DNA from: JADFXI01 sp963784135
Lineage (GTDB): Bacteria > Nitrospirota > Thermodesulfovibrionia > Thermodesulfovibrionales > Dissulfurispiraceae
Reading direction: 5' to 3'
Assembly: GCA_963784135.1 (NCBI GenBank)
Contig: CAWAQG010000003.1
Span: 248,001-312,000, forward strand
Length of the DNA stretch: 64,000 bases
Made by a program: the position numbers and the translations under genes
Part shown: positions 55,351 to 62,900 of the stretch, one piece after another
Position numbering within the stretch: the first letter of the stretch is position 1
How the letters are laid out: every line of letters starts with the position of its first letter
The notes under the pieces: model-generated
Seen by the model: only the letters and a program-made list of their open reading frames with translations
Database searches by the model: none
Told to the model about the DNA's origin: nothing

Positions 55351-57561
55351 ATGAAAGCTTATAATTGCGCGGCAGTAAAATGTGCCGTGCTTTTTGTACT
55401 TTTTTTTGTTAATTCATCTTATGCATTCGCCTTCAGCAGCCCGCTTCCGTTGCGCTCCATCAGCATCGATGCCCCGCAGGTATTTCTTGATAATCCCATT
55501 ACCGGCATTACCATAAAAGATGTTCTGTGTCTCTTAAAAAAGGGGTTCCCCTCTGCTTCCGTGTCTCTGAACAACCCCGGCGCCGGGGTGCATCTGACTG
55601 TTTCGAAAAGCAGCGGAGATAACAAATATCTACCGGCCCGTTATTCAGACTGCCAATACCGGCAATACTCGCAAGGGTATGAGTGGGCGTCCTCAGGCAG
55701 GAAAGGCCGCGTTGTCCTGGCCCTGAAATCGCCCTCCTTTCAGGGAGTGAGTTTCGGGCTTTACGGACTCTTGCAGGAGAAGCTCGGATTTAAATTTTAC
55801 CATCCCAAAAGGACCATTATACCTTTTCATAAACAGTGGCCGCTGCCCATGGACTTTCAATGGAAAGCCTTCCCGAGCTTTGCCGGGAAAGGCTTCCATA
55901 TCCATACCCTTCATCCTGTCGAACTTACCGAGCAACTGCATAATCCTGATTGTCCTCATGCGGCTGAAGACCTGAGAGAGTACATAGACTGGCTTGCCAG
56001 AAATCAGCAGGATACAGTCCAATTTTATCTTTTGAGAAGCGTAGATCGCGCGCGCTGGACCAGGCATGCCGGCGGCCTTGTAGCATATGCGCATAAGCGG
56101 GGGATAGAGGCAGGTGTGGAATTCTCACTTTTTATGATACAGCAGCAAGCCTTTCAGTCCATGAAACTGCTCAGGTTTTTCCCTTCCTATAAACAGCAAA
56201 TTGATAGTACTCTTTCATGGATATTCAGGGTGAACTGGGATTTCGTCACTGTCGATTTCAGCATGGGCGAATACCTGCCGGATATTGGGGAATTACTGCC
56301 GGGGCTGAAAACGTATCTTATCACACAGGTTGCTGAGAAATACAAAACCAAAGTAATGGTCCCGACGCATGTTATCGGCAGTCAGCATTGGTATCAGGCA
56401 GGGCCTTCCGATTTCGGGGGAAAGGCCTCGAATAACAGTTATCTGAAGACAGGCATTTTGATACATACGGTCATGTTTTATGCGATTGACGAGCCGGCCG
56501 CCCCCGCATATGGCAATATAAATTTCCAGGGCATGCTCGCCAGGGCAATACAGGAAAACAAACGGCGGGAGACATGGTTCTGGCCTGAATCAGCTTACTG
56601 GGTTTCCTTTGATAATTCCGTGCCGCTGCTCCTTCTTCCATATCTTGATGCGCGGTGGTCCGATATGGAAACAATGAAAAAAATCGGCGTCGACAATCAC
56701 CTCACTTTCAGCTCGGGCTGGGAATGGGGTTACTGGCTTGTGGACTGGAGCATTGCCCGATGGTCCTGGGACCATATCGAAAATGGCTCTGTGCAAAAAA
56801 CGTCTCCTCTCAGCGTGCTGGAAGATCTTTTCCCGGATACCCGTATGCGCCTGTTGTTTCAGAGAGCGCTGGCGCTCCAGAACTATTACCTGAAAAGCAG
56901 GGAGTTGATAGGTTTTATGTCTGCCCTCGACCCTTCAGCCGAGCTTCCCTGGCCTTTTAACAGGCCTTTTCAGCCGAGACCGTTTTTTTCCGATTCGTGG
57001 CTTCTCTATAAGGCATCTGATGCGGAAGCAGAAAACATCGCGGCATCTGCTGTATCAGAACTGGAAGCATATGCGCGTGAGATGAACATTGTGGTGAAAA
57101 ATCTTGAACTTGAAACAGAGCGGATTTATGCCGGACAGAAGCGGGTATCTCAGGATGTCCCCTTGATCGCACGCGAATTGACAAGGGCGCTTGAAGTCAC
57201 AGCGCTCAGGGCGCAGCACCGGTCTTTGACTATCCGGGCGCTGCTGGCGCAGAGAAAAGGTCACTGGTGGCTTCCGGCGACTGATGAGGCCGAAAGCCTG
57301 CTGCGGCAAGCCGCCCGCGTACGGCTCAAAGCACTGGAGCTGGTGCGACTGCAGGAGAAGATTTACCGGTATCCGGTCAGCCTAATTGCACGGCAACGGA
57401 AGAATTTCACGGCTTATCATTTCGGCTATCTCTATCCTGCAAGCGATCTTTTCTTCTGGCGCCGGGAGGAGGAACAGGTGAGACACAGGCGGTTTGACGC
57501 ATTTTACATGAACATATGGGATTTCTTCAGAATTAGCGGGGTCAAAAGCTTTTGTCCGTAG
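55351..57561 (+). CDS. Secreted glycosidase-like protein of unknown family
   Basis: This 736-residue protein has a signal peptide (CAVLFVLFFVNSSYAFA). Residues 30-170 resemble the alpha/beta lead-in domain of GH67/GH115/GH20-like enzymes, ending in VSFGLYGLLQEKLGFKFYHP. Residues 180-500 have the feel of a TIM barrel with acidic strand ends (WDFVTVDFSMGEYLPD, RETWFWPESAYWVSFDN, LTFSSGWEWGYWLVDW). The rest is helical. I cannot assign catalytic residues or a substrate. A TPR or transport partner is absent; the GH43-like gene lies 3 kb upstream. AAGGGGA precedes the ATG. Confidence 0.6.
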   Translation: MKAYNCAAVKCAVLFVLFFVNSSYAFAFSSPLPLRSISIDAPQVFLDNPITGITIKDVLCLLKKGFPSASVSLNNPGAGVHLTVSKSSGDNKYLPARYSDCQYRQYSQGYEWASSGRKGRVVLALKSPSFQGVSFGLYGLLQEKLGFKFYHPKRTIIPFHKQWPLPMDFQWKAFPSFAGKGFHIHTLHPVELTEQLHNPDCPHAAEDLREYIDWLARNQQDTVQFYLLRSVDRARWTRHAGGLVAYAHKRGIEAGVEFSLFMIQQQAFQSMKLLRFFPSYKQQIDSTLSWIFRVNWDFVTVDFSMGEYLPDIGELLPGLKTYLITQVAEKYKTKVMVPTHVIGSQHWYQAGPSDFGGKASNNSYLKTGILIHTVMFYAIDEPAAPAYGNINFQGMLARAIQENKRRETWFWPESAYWVSFDNSVPLLLLPYLDARWSDMETMKKIGVDNHLTFSSGWEWGYWLVDWSIARWSWDHIENGSVQKTSPLSVLEDLFPDTRMRLLFQRALALQNYYLKSRELIGFMSALDPSAELPWPFNRPFQPRPFFSDSWLLYKASDAEAENIAASAVSELEAYAREMNIVVKNLELETERIYAGQKRVSQDVPLIARELTRALEVTALRAQHRSLTIRALLAQRKGHWWLPATDEAESLLRQAARVRLKALELVRLQEKIYRYPVSLIARQRKNFTAYHFGYLYPASDLFFWRREEEQVRHRRFDAFYMNIWDFFRISGVKSFCP

Positions 57562-57614
57562 ATATCAAGGGCCGCATAATTTAACCTGATAATTCCCCAT
57601 AACTGCCTGCATTT

Positions 57615-57682
57615 CTGTCATTCCGGCTTGTCCGGAATCTGTCCATGCTTTCTGATAGACTCCGGACAAGCCGGAGTGACAG
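57615..57682. repeat. Intergenic palindrome (CTGTCATTCCGG.. type)
   Basis: CTGTCATTCCGGCTTGTCCGG (57615 on) pairs with the inverted TCCGGACAAGCCGGAGTGACAG ending at 57682, around a roughly 16-nt loop. It lies between two convergent genes and may end transcription from both. It is unlike the short-word palindromes P1-P6. Confidence 0.75.
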
Positions 57683-57725
57683 TTCCCAGCGCTATTTTGG
57701 AGACAATGACAAGAAGTAAAGATGA

Positions 57726-58382
57726 TTATATTAGGCTGGTCAGTTCCCCGTAATCTTTTAAAACCGGAAATTCGTGCACGGCTGTATCCTTTTTCCTGGA
57801 GTTGGCCCCTGTTTTGAGGAAGAGATATTTTATTCCGAAGGCTTTCGCTGTTTTCAGTACCTCGGCGGTATCATCAATAAAGAGCGTGCGTTCCTTATCG
57901 AATTTCAGTATTTTTTCGACCTTCTCCCAGAACTCGAGCATCTCCTTGGGGTAGCCCATCTCAAAAGAGGTGATGCACCTGTCGAAGTACCTGCCAATGT
58001 CGGTCTTCTTTAATTTGATGTCCAGTACCTTATAATGGGCATTGGTGAGCATGTAGACTCTTTTCTTATGCTGCTTCATTGCTTTCAGGAAATCCTCCAC
58101 GCGGGGATGGACTTCTATCAGGTGTCTTATCTGCTCTTTGAGCGCCGGTATATCCAGGTGAAGTTCTTTTGACCAGAAATCGATATCGGTCCAGTTCAAC
58201 GTGCCCTCATGAGATTTGTACAGGGAAAACAATATTTCCTTTGCCTTTCCGAATGTGACGCCATGTTTCTCAGCATACTTTTCCGGCACAAGGTGCTCCC
58301 AGAAGTAATCGTCAAAATACTTGTCCAGAAGCGTTCCATCCATATCCAGCAGGACACAATCGATATGTCTAAGCGAGATCAT
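57726..58382 (-). CDS. HAD-superfamily hydrolase (YrfG-like nucleotidase)
   Basis: From ATG 58382 the 218-residue protein has HAD motif I DMDGTLLDKYFDDYFWEH, a helical cap, motif II MLTNAH, the Lys in MGYPKEMLEFW and motif IV LFIDDTAEVL. The DxDGTLLD--FD-YFW pattern matches the YrfG GMP/IMP 5'-nucleotidase group. The start overlaps the upstream gene's stop (TAATG), so the two are coupled. Confidence 0.87.
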   Translation of the reverse strand: MISLRHIDCVLLDMDGTLLDKYFDDYFWEHLVPEKYAEKHGVTFGKAKEILFSLYKSHEGTLNWTDIDFWSKELHLDIPALKEQIRHLIEVHPRVEDFLKAMKQHKKRVYMLTNAHYKVLDIKLKKTDIGRYFDRCITSFEMGYPKEMLEFWEKVEKILKFDKERTLFIDDTAEVLKTAKAFGIKYLFLKTGANSRKKDTAVHEFPVLKDYGELTSLI

Positions 58383-58939
58383 TATTCTTCGGAGGTGTAC
58401 CACGAGTGGTCGATGTAATCCTGCGTCCTCTTGAGGATGAGCTCAAGTATACCCCTGAGTTCCTCAAAAAGCTGATCAAACAGTTCGTCATCGCCAAGGT
58501 CATTGGCCTCAATATCATATATGTATGAAATCTCGTATTCCCTGGAAGACTGCTCGCTCGGAATTATTTCCTTTGCAAAGAGCACAGGCTGGGTGTCGGG
58601 ATATTCTTCCTCCACCTCTGCAAGCAGCGCCTCAATGTTCTGGTAGTCTTCCATAACCGGCAATTTTATCAGGAATTCCAGCTCCAGCGAGTTATCAGCA
58701 TCCATCGAGTTTTCTTCCGTGTCCTCCTCATAAAGAGTCATCCCGGTCTGAAACGCGTCATAAGTAAAAGATACCGTTGCTGTGAGCGAATAAGGGACCT
58801 CCATATTCGGCAAAGCAAGCGAGAACCTGCTTTCCCTGTCAAGCGTGAACTGCTCTATAAAAACCTGCATATTGAATATTTCAAGGTAATTTTTTGCAGA
58901 TTCAGCGATCTTCATCTGCACTTCTTCAAAACGTGTCAT
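58382..58939 (-). CDS. Conserved-looking hypothetical acidic protein
   Basis: The protein has about 185 residues from ATG 58939 (GGGAGG upstream). It is highly acidic (EEDTEENSMDADNSLELE, EVEEEYPDTQP, NDLGDDELFDQLFEEL), without signal or membrane segments. The middle shows alternating strands (VPYSLTATVSFTYDAF). I recognise no family. It is coupled to the HAD phosphatase gene by a TAATG overlap. Confidence 0.65.
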   Translation of the reverse strand: MTRFEEVQMKIAESAKNYLEIFNMQVFIEQFTLDRESRFSLALPNMEVPYSLTATVSFTYDAFQTGMTLYEEDTEENSMDADNSLELEFLIKLPVMEDYQNIEALLAEVEEEYPDTQPVLFAKEIIPSEQSSREYEISYIYDIEANDLGDDELFDQLFEELRGILELILKRTQDYIDHSWYTSEE

Positions 58940-58977
58940 AAGACCTCCCGGCAGTGTACAGCGTTCAGCTCTGCACA

Positions 58978-59005
58978 TTTACTTTAAATTATCCGAAATT
59001 ATAAC
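58978..59005 (+). promoter_or_regulatory. Promoter of the SDR-bioD pair
   Basis: TTTACT (58978-58983) and TATAAC (59000-59005) are 16 nt apart. The expected RNA start is about 59012, between the two candidate ATGs (59006 and 59021), which argues for translation from 59021 with a leader of about 9 nt. Confidence 0.45.
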
Positions 59006-59020
59006 ATGAATGATACTATT

Positions 59021-59731
59021 ATGACGAATAAGACAGCGGTGATAACGGGCGGGGCACGAGGACTGGGGAGGGAAATAGCTTCCGCACTCTATCATGGCGG
59101 ATACCGGGTAGCTGTCAATTACCTGCATTCACATGCGCCGGCACGGGAGCTTGGCGCGCAATTCGGAGACAGGGCGTTACTTTTAAAGGCAGATGTGGGA
59201 AACTGCTATGAGGTATCGGAAATGGCTGCCTGTGTCCGGCGGGAATGGGGCGGAGTTGATGTGCTGGTAAACAATGCAGGCATTACATTTGATGCATTGT
59301 GTATCAGACAAACGGAAGCTGAGTGGGATGCTGTCATGCGGAGCAATCTGAAAGGCGCCTTTAATATGATTAAAGCCTTTGTCCCGCTGATGCAAAGGGG
59401 CGGACATATTGTCAATATCAGTTCATATTCCGGCCTCAAGGGAAAAGCGGGCCAGTCAGCCTATAGCGGGTCAAAGGCGGCGCTATTGGGTCTTACAAAA
59501 ACTGCCGCCATTGAGCTTGCAGGCCATAATATCAAAGTCAATGCGGTGCTGCCTGGATATATGCCTACAGAAATGGGGCTGCATGCCGGCAAGGCTTTGA
59601 TAAAGGCCAGGGAAGAGAGTCTGCTGCATACGCTTGGCGATCCCGCAGAGGTCGCGCGGTTTATCTCATTCCTTATAGAGACTGCCACTGTCACCGGCCA
59701 GTTATTCTGCCTTGACAGCAGGATATTATGA
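59021..59731 (+). CDS. FabG-like short-chain dehydrogenase next to bioD
   Basis: This roughly 236-residue SDR has the cofactor loop TGGARGLG, the structural NNAG, the catalytic Ser in VNISSYSG and Y-x3-K in AYSGSKAAL. It lacks the final beta-strand motif usually seen in FabG (ends TGQLFCLDSRIL). It overlaps bioD by ATGA. Its place in a biotin context suggests an oxoacyl reductase for pimeloyl chain making, but this is inference. ATG 59006 would add MNDTI. Confidence 0.87.
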   Translation: MTNKTAVITGGARGLGREIASALYHGGYRVAVNYLHSHAPARELGAQFGDRALLLKADVGNCYEVSEMAACVRREWGGVDVLVNNAGITFDALCIRQTEAEWDAVMRSNLKGAFNMIKAFVPLMQRGGHIVNISSYSGLKGKAGQSAYSGSKAALLGLTKTAAIELAGHNIKVNAVLPGYMPTEMGLHAGKALIKAREESLLHTLGDPAEVARFISFLIETATVTGQLFCLDSRIL

Positions 59732-60462
59732 GCAAAGGCGTTTTCATAACGGGAACTGACACCGGGGTCGGCAAAACTATTGTTGCCGCAGGCATTATAC
59801 GTGCGCTCAAAAGAAAAGGCATTAACGCGGGCGCAATGAAGCCGATTGAGACAGGATGCTCCGGAACAGGAGACAGAGGTCAGATAACAGACGGCCTGAT
59901 ACCTGCCGATGCATTATTTTTGAGAGAGCTCGCCGGAATGGATGATCCTGTCAACGCTGTTGCCCCTGTTCGTTTTGCTAATCCGCTTGCACCGATGGCC
60001 GCCTCTGAACTTGAGGGAAAGCCGGTAGACCTTGACACACTATTTCATTCGTTTGCGGCCCTTGCTCAAAAATATGAATTCCTCGTCGTGGAGGGCGCCG
60101 GCGGCCTCATGGTCCCCATCAAGATGCGAAGTGGGAGTTCGACGTATTATTATATGGCCAATCTTATCAAGGATTTGGACTTGCCTTCTGTCATAGTCTC
60201 AAGGGCCGGATTGGGCGCCATCAATCATACGTTGTTGACCGTTATGCACGCAATCAGAGAGGGAATAGGAGTGCGGGGCGTGATTATCAATAACACCGGA
60301 CCTGCCGGCAATACAATAGCTGAACAGACAAACCCCGGCATACTGCAGCGTATATGTCCTGTGCCTGTACTTGGGATAGTGCCGTATTGCGCGGCGCCCT
60401 ATGATTTTATAGATGCCGTTGCAGATGTACTAACCGATGTGGCCGCAAACCTGATGCCTTGA
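59728..60462 (+). CDS. bioD: Dethiobiotin synthetase
   Basis: BioD closes the ureido ring of dethiobiotin from DAPA, CO2 and ATP. The 244-residue protein has the P-loop GTDTGVGKTIVAAGI, MKPIETGC, VEGAGGLMVPI and INNTGP..NTIAEQTNPGIL, all in family order. Translation is coupled to the upstream SDR by an ATGA overlap. IS copy 3 begins 19 nt after its stop, so any downstream bio genes have been separated or were never there. Confidence 0.94.
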   Translation: MSKGVFITGTDTGVGKTIVAAGIIRALKRKGINAGAMKPIETGCSGTGDRGQITDGLIPADALFLRELAGMDDPVNAVAPVRFANPLAPMAASELEGKPVDLDTLFHSFAALAQKYEFLVVEGAGGLMVPIKMRSGSSTYYYMANLIKDLDLPSVIVSRAGLGAINHTLLTVMHAIREGIGVRGVIINNTGPAGNTIAEQTNPGILQRICPVPVLGIVPYCAAPYDFIDAVADVLTDVAANLMP

Positions 60463-60480
60463 CAAAAGAATATAGATCAC

Positions 60481-61847
60481 TGTTGTCAACAAATAGAGTT
60501 GTCCGGTTTTAGAGCAAATAAACTGTCCGGTTCTGCAGGGTGGCTGCGCATGGAACATGGCAGTCCACCGATTTCAGTTTTATTAAGGCTTATGCCGCTG
60601 CATGTGAGCAAATTGCAATCTCCTTTCCTTTAGAGTTATAGGCAGCCAGTTTTCTCGGTCCATGAAAGATAGCAAGTCTACCGTCGGGATAACGATGAAC
60701 GCTTACCTGGACCCTGACGTAATGGCAACGATATTGATTTGGCGGGATCTGAAGTTTTAGTCCATCGAACTTTACACAGTTGTCATTGCCGACGGTGCGG
60801 TCATACTGTTCGCATAGGATGTCTTCCAAGGCAGTGCCTGCCCAAGTCACGAACACGCTCTCTGGTTCTTGAGGGATAACGGCGAACTCGGCATTATGGG
60901 CCGGCATATATGTACTGGCAAGATAATCATTGGCCTGCTTCATCCCAGTGATGCCCGCCATCGCAAGCTCCTTGACCAGCCGATCTTGATGGGTACTGAA
61001 GGCTCGCTCAGAACGGCCCCTGGCTTCAGGAGAATACGCAGGGATCATCTTAATCCCCAGTTGGCTCATTGCACGACCAAACTGGGTAAGACTTGATTTG
61101 TCCACTTTCCCTCCAGCCTCCGGTGTATGCCAATAGTGACTTCCGCGATCCGTATACAACGAAGCAAACAACCCGTGTTGCTCTATAACCTCTTTTACAC
61201 CCAGAAAGCTGCTTTGTGTGCCTTCTTCCTTAACAAAAAACATCGAGTAGTGTTCACTGCTGGCATCATCCATCGTCACGATCAAATCCCATAATTTGCC
61301 GGGAACCCACTGGTGCCGGGAACCATCCTGATGAAGCATCATGCCGATATAGGGAGCCCTGACCCTTCTTTTCCTGTGTGCCCCTTTCAGTGCCCCTTTC
61401 GGTACCAATCCCTTTTCCTGGAGGGTGTTTTTGACCCATGTGTAGCTCCTGTTTCCTTGATGAACTCGGCGATACCAGCTAAAAAAATGCTTGACGTTGA
61501 AACCATAATAACGTCCTCTATAAAGATCCGATAGCGCCATCACTTCGTCAACTGGTGCTCGCAGATGCGATATTTGTCCTAAACGCTTATCTATAAGTCC
61601 CTCCATCCCTTTATCCGCATACCTCAGCAGATATCGCCGAAATGTCCTGTCACAGACACCAAGGAGCATCGCCGCTTCCTCCTGCGTTAGCCGTCCACTC
61701 TTCCAGCCCTCATAACCTTCTTCAAATCTCATTTTCCGTACCTCCTGCAACACCGCCGAACGTTTCATGGATAGCCCCCCTTGCTATCCATATACCACCC
61801 GGACAGTTTATGTGCTACAGATACGGACAGTTTATCTGCTCGCCACA
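60481..61847 (-). mobile_element. ISNCY/ISDol1-type insertion sequence, copy 3 (1367 bp, inverted)
   Basis: The ends are the same as copies 1 and 2 in reverse orientation (TGTTGTCAAC.. to ..GCTCGCCACA), but the element is diverged, with many base changes. It is flanked by a perfect 16-bp target duplication (60465-60480 and 61848-61863, AAAGAATATAGATCAC). It sits between bioD and the decaheme cytochrome gene. Confidence 0.9.
60590..61768 (-). CDS. ISNCY-family DDE transposase (copy 3, diverged)
   Basis: The 392 residues are the same length as in copies 1 and 2, with many substitutions (for example GYEGWKSGRLTQEEAAMLL). The HTH and DDE triad are kept (HQDGS, YTDRGS, GRSERAF). The frame is intact. 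The divergence means this copy belongs to another sublineage or arrived earlier. Confidence 0.92.
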   Translation of the reverse strand: MKRSAVLQEVRKMRFEEGYEGWKSGRLTQEEAAMLLGVCDRTFRRYLLRYADKGMEGLIDKRLGQISHLRAPVDEVMALSDLYRGRYYGFNVKHFFSWYRRVHQGNRSYTWVKNTLQEKGLVPKGALKGAHRKRRVRAPYIGMMLHQDGSRHQWVPGKLWDLIVTMDDASSEHYSMFFVKEEGTQSSFLGVKEVIEQHGLFASLYTDRGSHYWHTPEAGGKVDKSSLTQFGRAMSQLGIKMIPAYSPEARGRSERAFSTHQDRLVKELAMAGITGMKQANDYLASTYMPAHNAEFAVIPQEPESVFVTWAGTALEDILCEQYDRTVGNDNCVKFDGLKLQIPPNQYRCHYVRVQVSVHRYPDGRLAIFHGPRKLAAYNSKGKEIAICSHAAA

Positions 61848-61942
61848 AAAGAATATAGATCACTTGACTTTTAGGATTATTATTGCTAAGGTGTTTTAAC
61901 GTAAAATTTCCTAAAGTAAAACTAATTTAGGGGGAGGGAAGC

Positions 61943-62881
61943 ATGAGAAAAGTTGTTTTATTGGTAAGCGTATTCCTGGCCTTTGCCTTTGTGCTGCTTT
62001 CCGCAGGCTTTATGCAAAAAGCTGCGGAAGCAGAATCAGGGTTTGTAGGGGTGGATACCTGCAAAGGCTGTCATCCGGACAAGTACGAAAGTTATTCAAA
62101 AACATGTCACTCCAAAAAATCGTATCCCGGCAGTCCCGCCAACATGGAGGCTTGCGAGACCTGCCACGGCAACGGCTCGGCCCACGTAGAGAAGGGCGGA
62201 GGCAGGGGGACCGGCATTTTCAACTTCAACAAAAAATTTGATCCAAAAGAAAGGGCGGCCAGATGCCTCGCCTGTCATGAACAGACCAAACACCTTGCCT
62301 TTTGGAATGCCGGCGTTCACCAGGCGGAGGGTGTCGCCTGCGACGACTGCCATTCGATCCACGCAGGCGGAGACAAGCTGCTGAAAGCCGACAAGTCAGA
62401 AGTGTGCTATCAGTGCCACAGGGACATCAAGGCAATGGTCAACAAGCAGTCGCACCATCCTATCAAGGAAGGCAAGGTATCATGCGTTGACTGCCACAAC
62501 CCTCACGGTGATATGAACAACAAGATGCTGACTGCCGAGTCGGTGAACGACCTCTGCTACAAGTGCCATCCTGAAAAGAGAGGGCCTTATATGCAGGAAC
62601 ACCCGCCGGTGGAAGAGAACTGCCTCAATTGCCACAACCCGCACGGGAGCAACCACAACAGATTGCTGACCCAAAGGGTGCCGGAGCTGTGCCAGGATTG
62701 CCACAACGGCACCGGGTTCCATGCCGGGGGAGTGCCTTTGACCTCATTCTCCAATCCTGCTTTAGGTAATAGTGCATACAAGGCACAGCTTCTGATGGGG
62801 CGCGCATGCCTTAATTGCCATAACAACATACACGGGCAGATCGGTGTGTCAGGTTCCAGTTCAGCCGTGTTCATACATTAA
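61943..62881 (+). CDS. Decaheme c-type cytochrome (DmsE/MtrA family)
   Basis: This 312-residue protein has a signal peptide (MRKVVLLVSVFLAFAFVLLS) and ten CxxCH motifs (CKGCH, CETCH, CLACH, CDDCH, CYQCH, CVDCH, CYKCH, CLNCH, CQDCH, CLNCH), the number and size of MtrA/DmsE/PioA cytochromes. These sit inside an outer-membrane barrel and pass electrons across the membrane. A strong GGGGGAGGG precedes the ATG. The MtrB-like barrel gene follows 19 nt later. IS copy 3 ends about 95 nt upstream. Confidence 0.93.
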   Translation: MRKVVLLVSVFLAFAFVLLSAGFMQKAAEAESGFVGVDTCKGCHPDKYESYSKTCHSKKSYPGSPANMEACETCHGNGSAHVEKGGGRGTGIFNFNKKFDPKERAARCLACHEQTKHLAFWNAGVHQAEGVACDDCHSIHAGGDKLLKADKSEVCYQCHRDIKAMVNKQSHHPIKEGKVSCVDCHNPHGDMNNKMLTAESVNDLCYKCHPEKRGPYMQEHPPVEENCLNCHNPHGSNHNRLLTQRVPELCQDCHNGTGFHAGGVPLTSFSNPALGNSAYKAQLLMGRACLNCHNNIHGQIGVSGSSSAVFIH

Positions 62882-62900
62882 AAGGAGGGGGTATATATAA

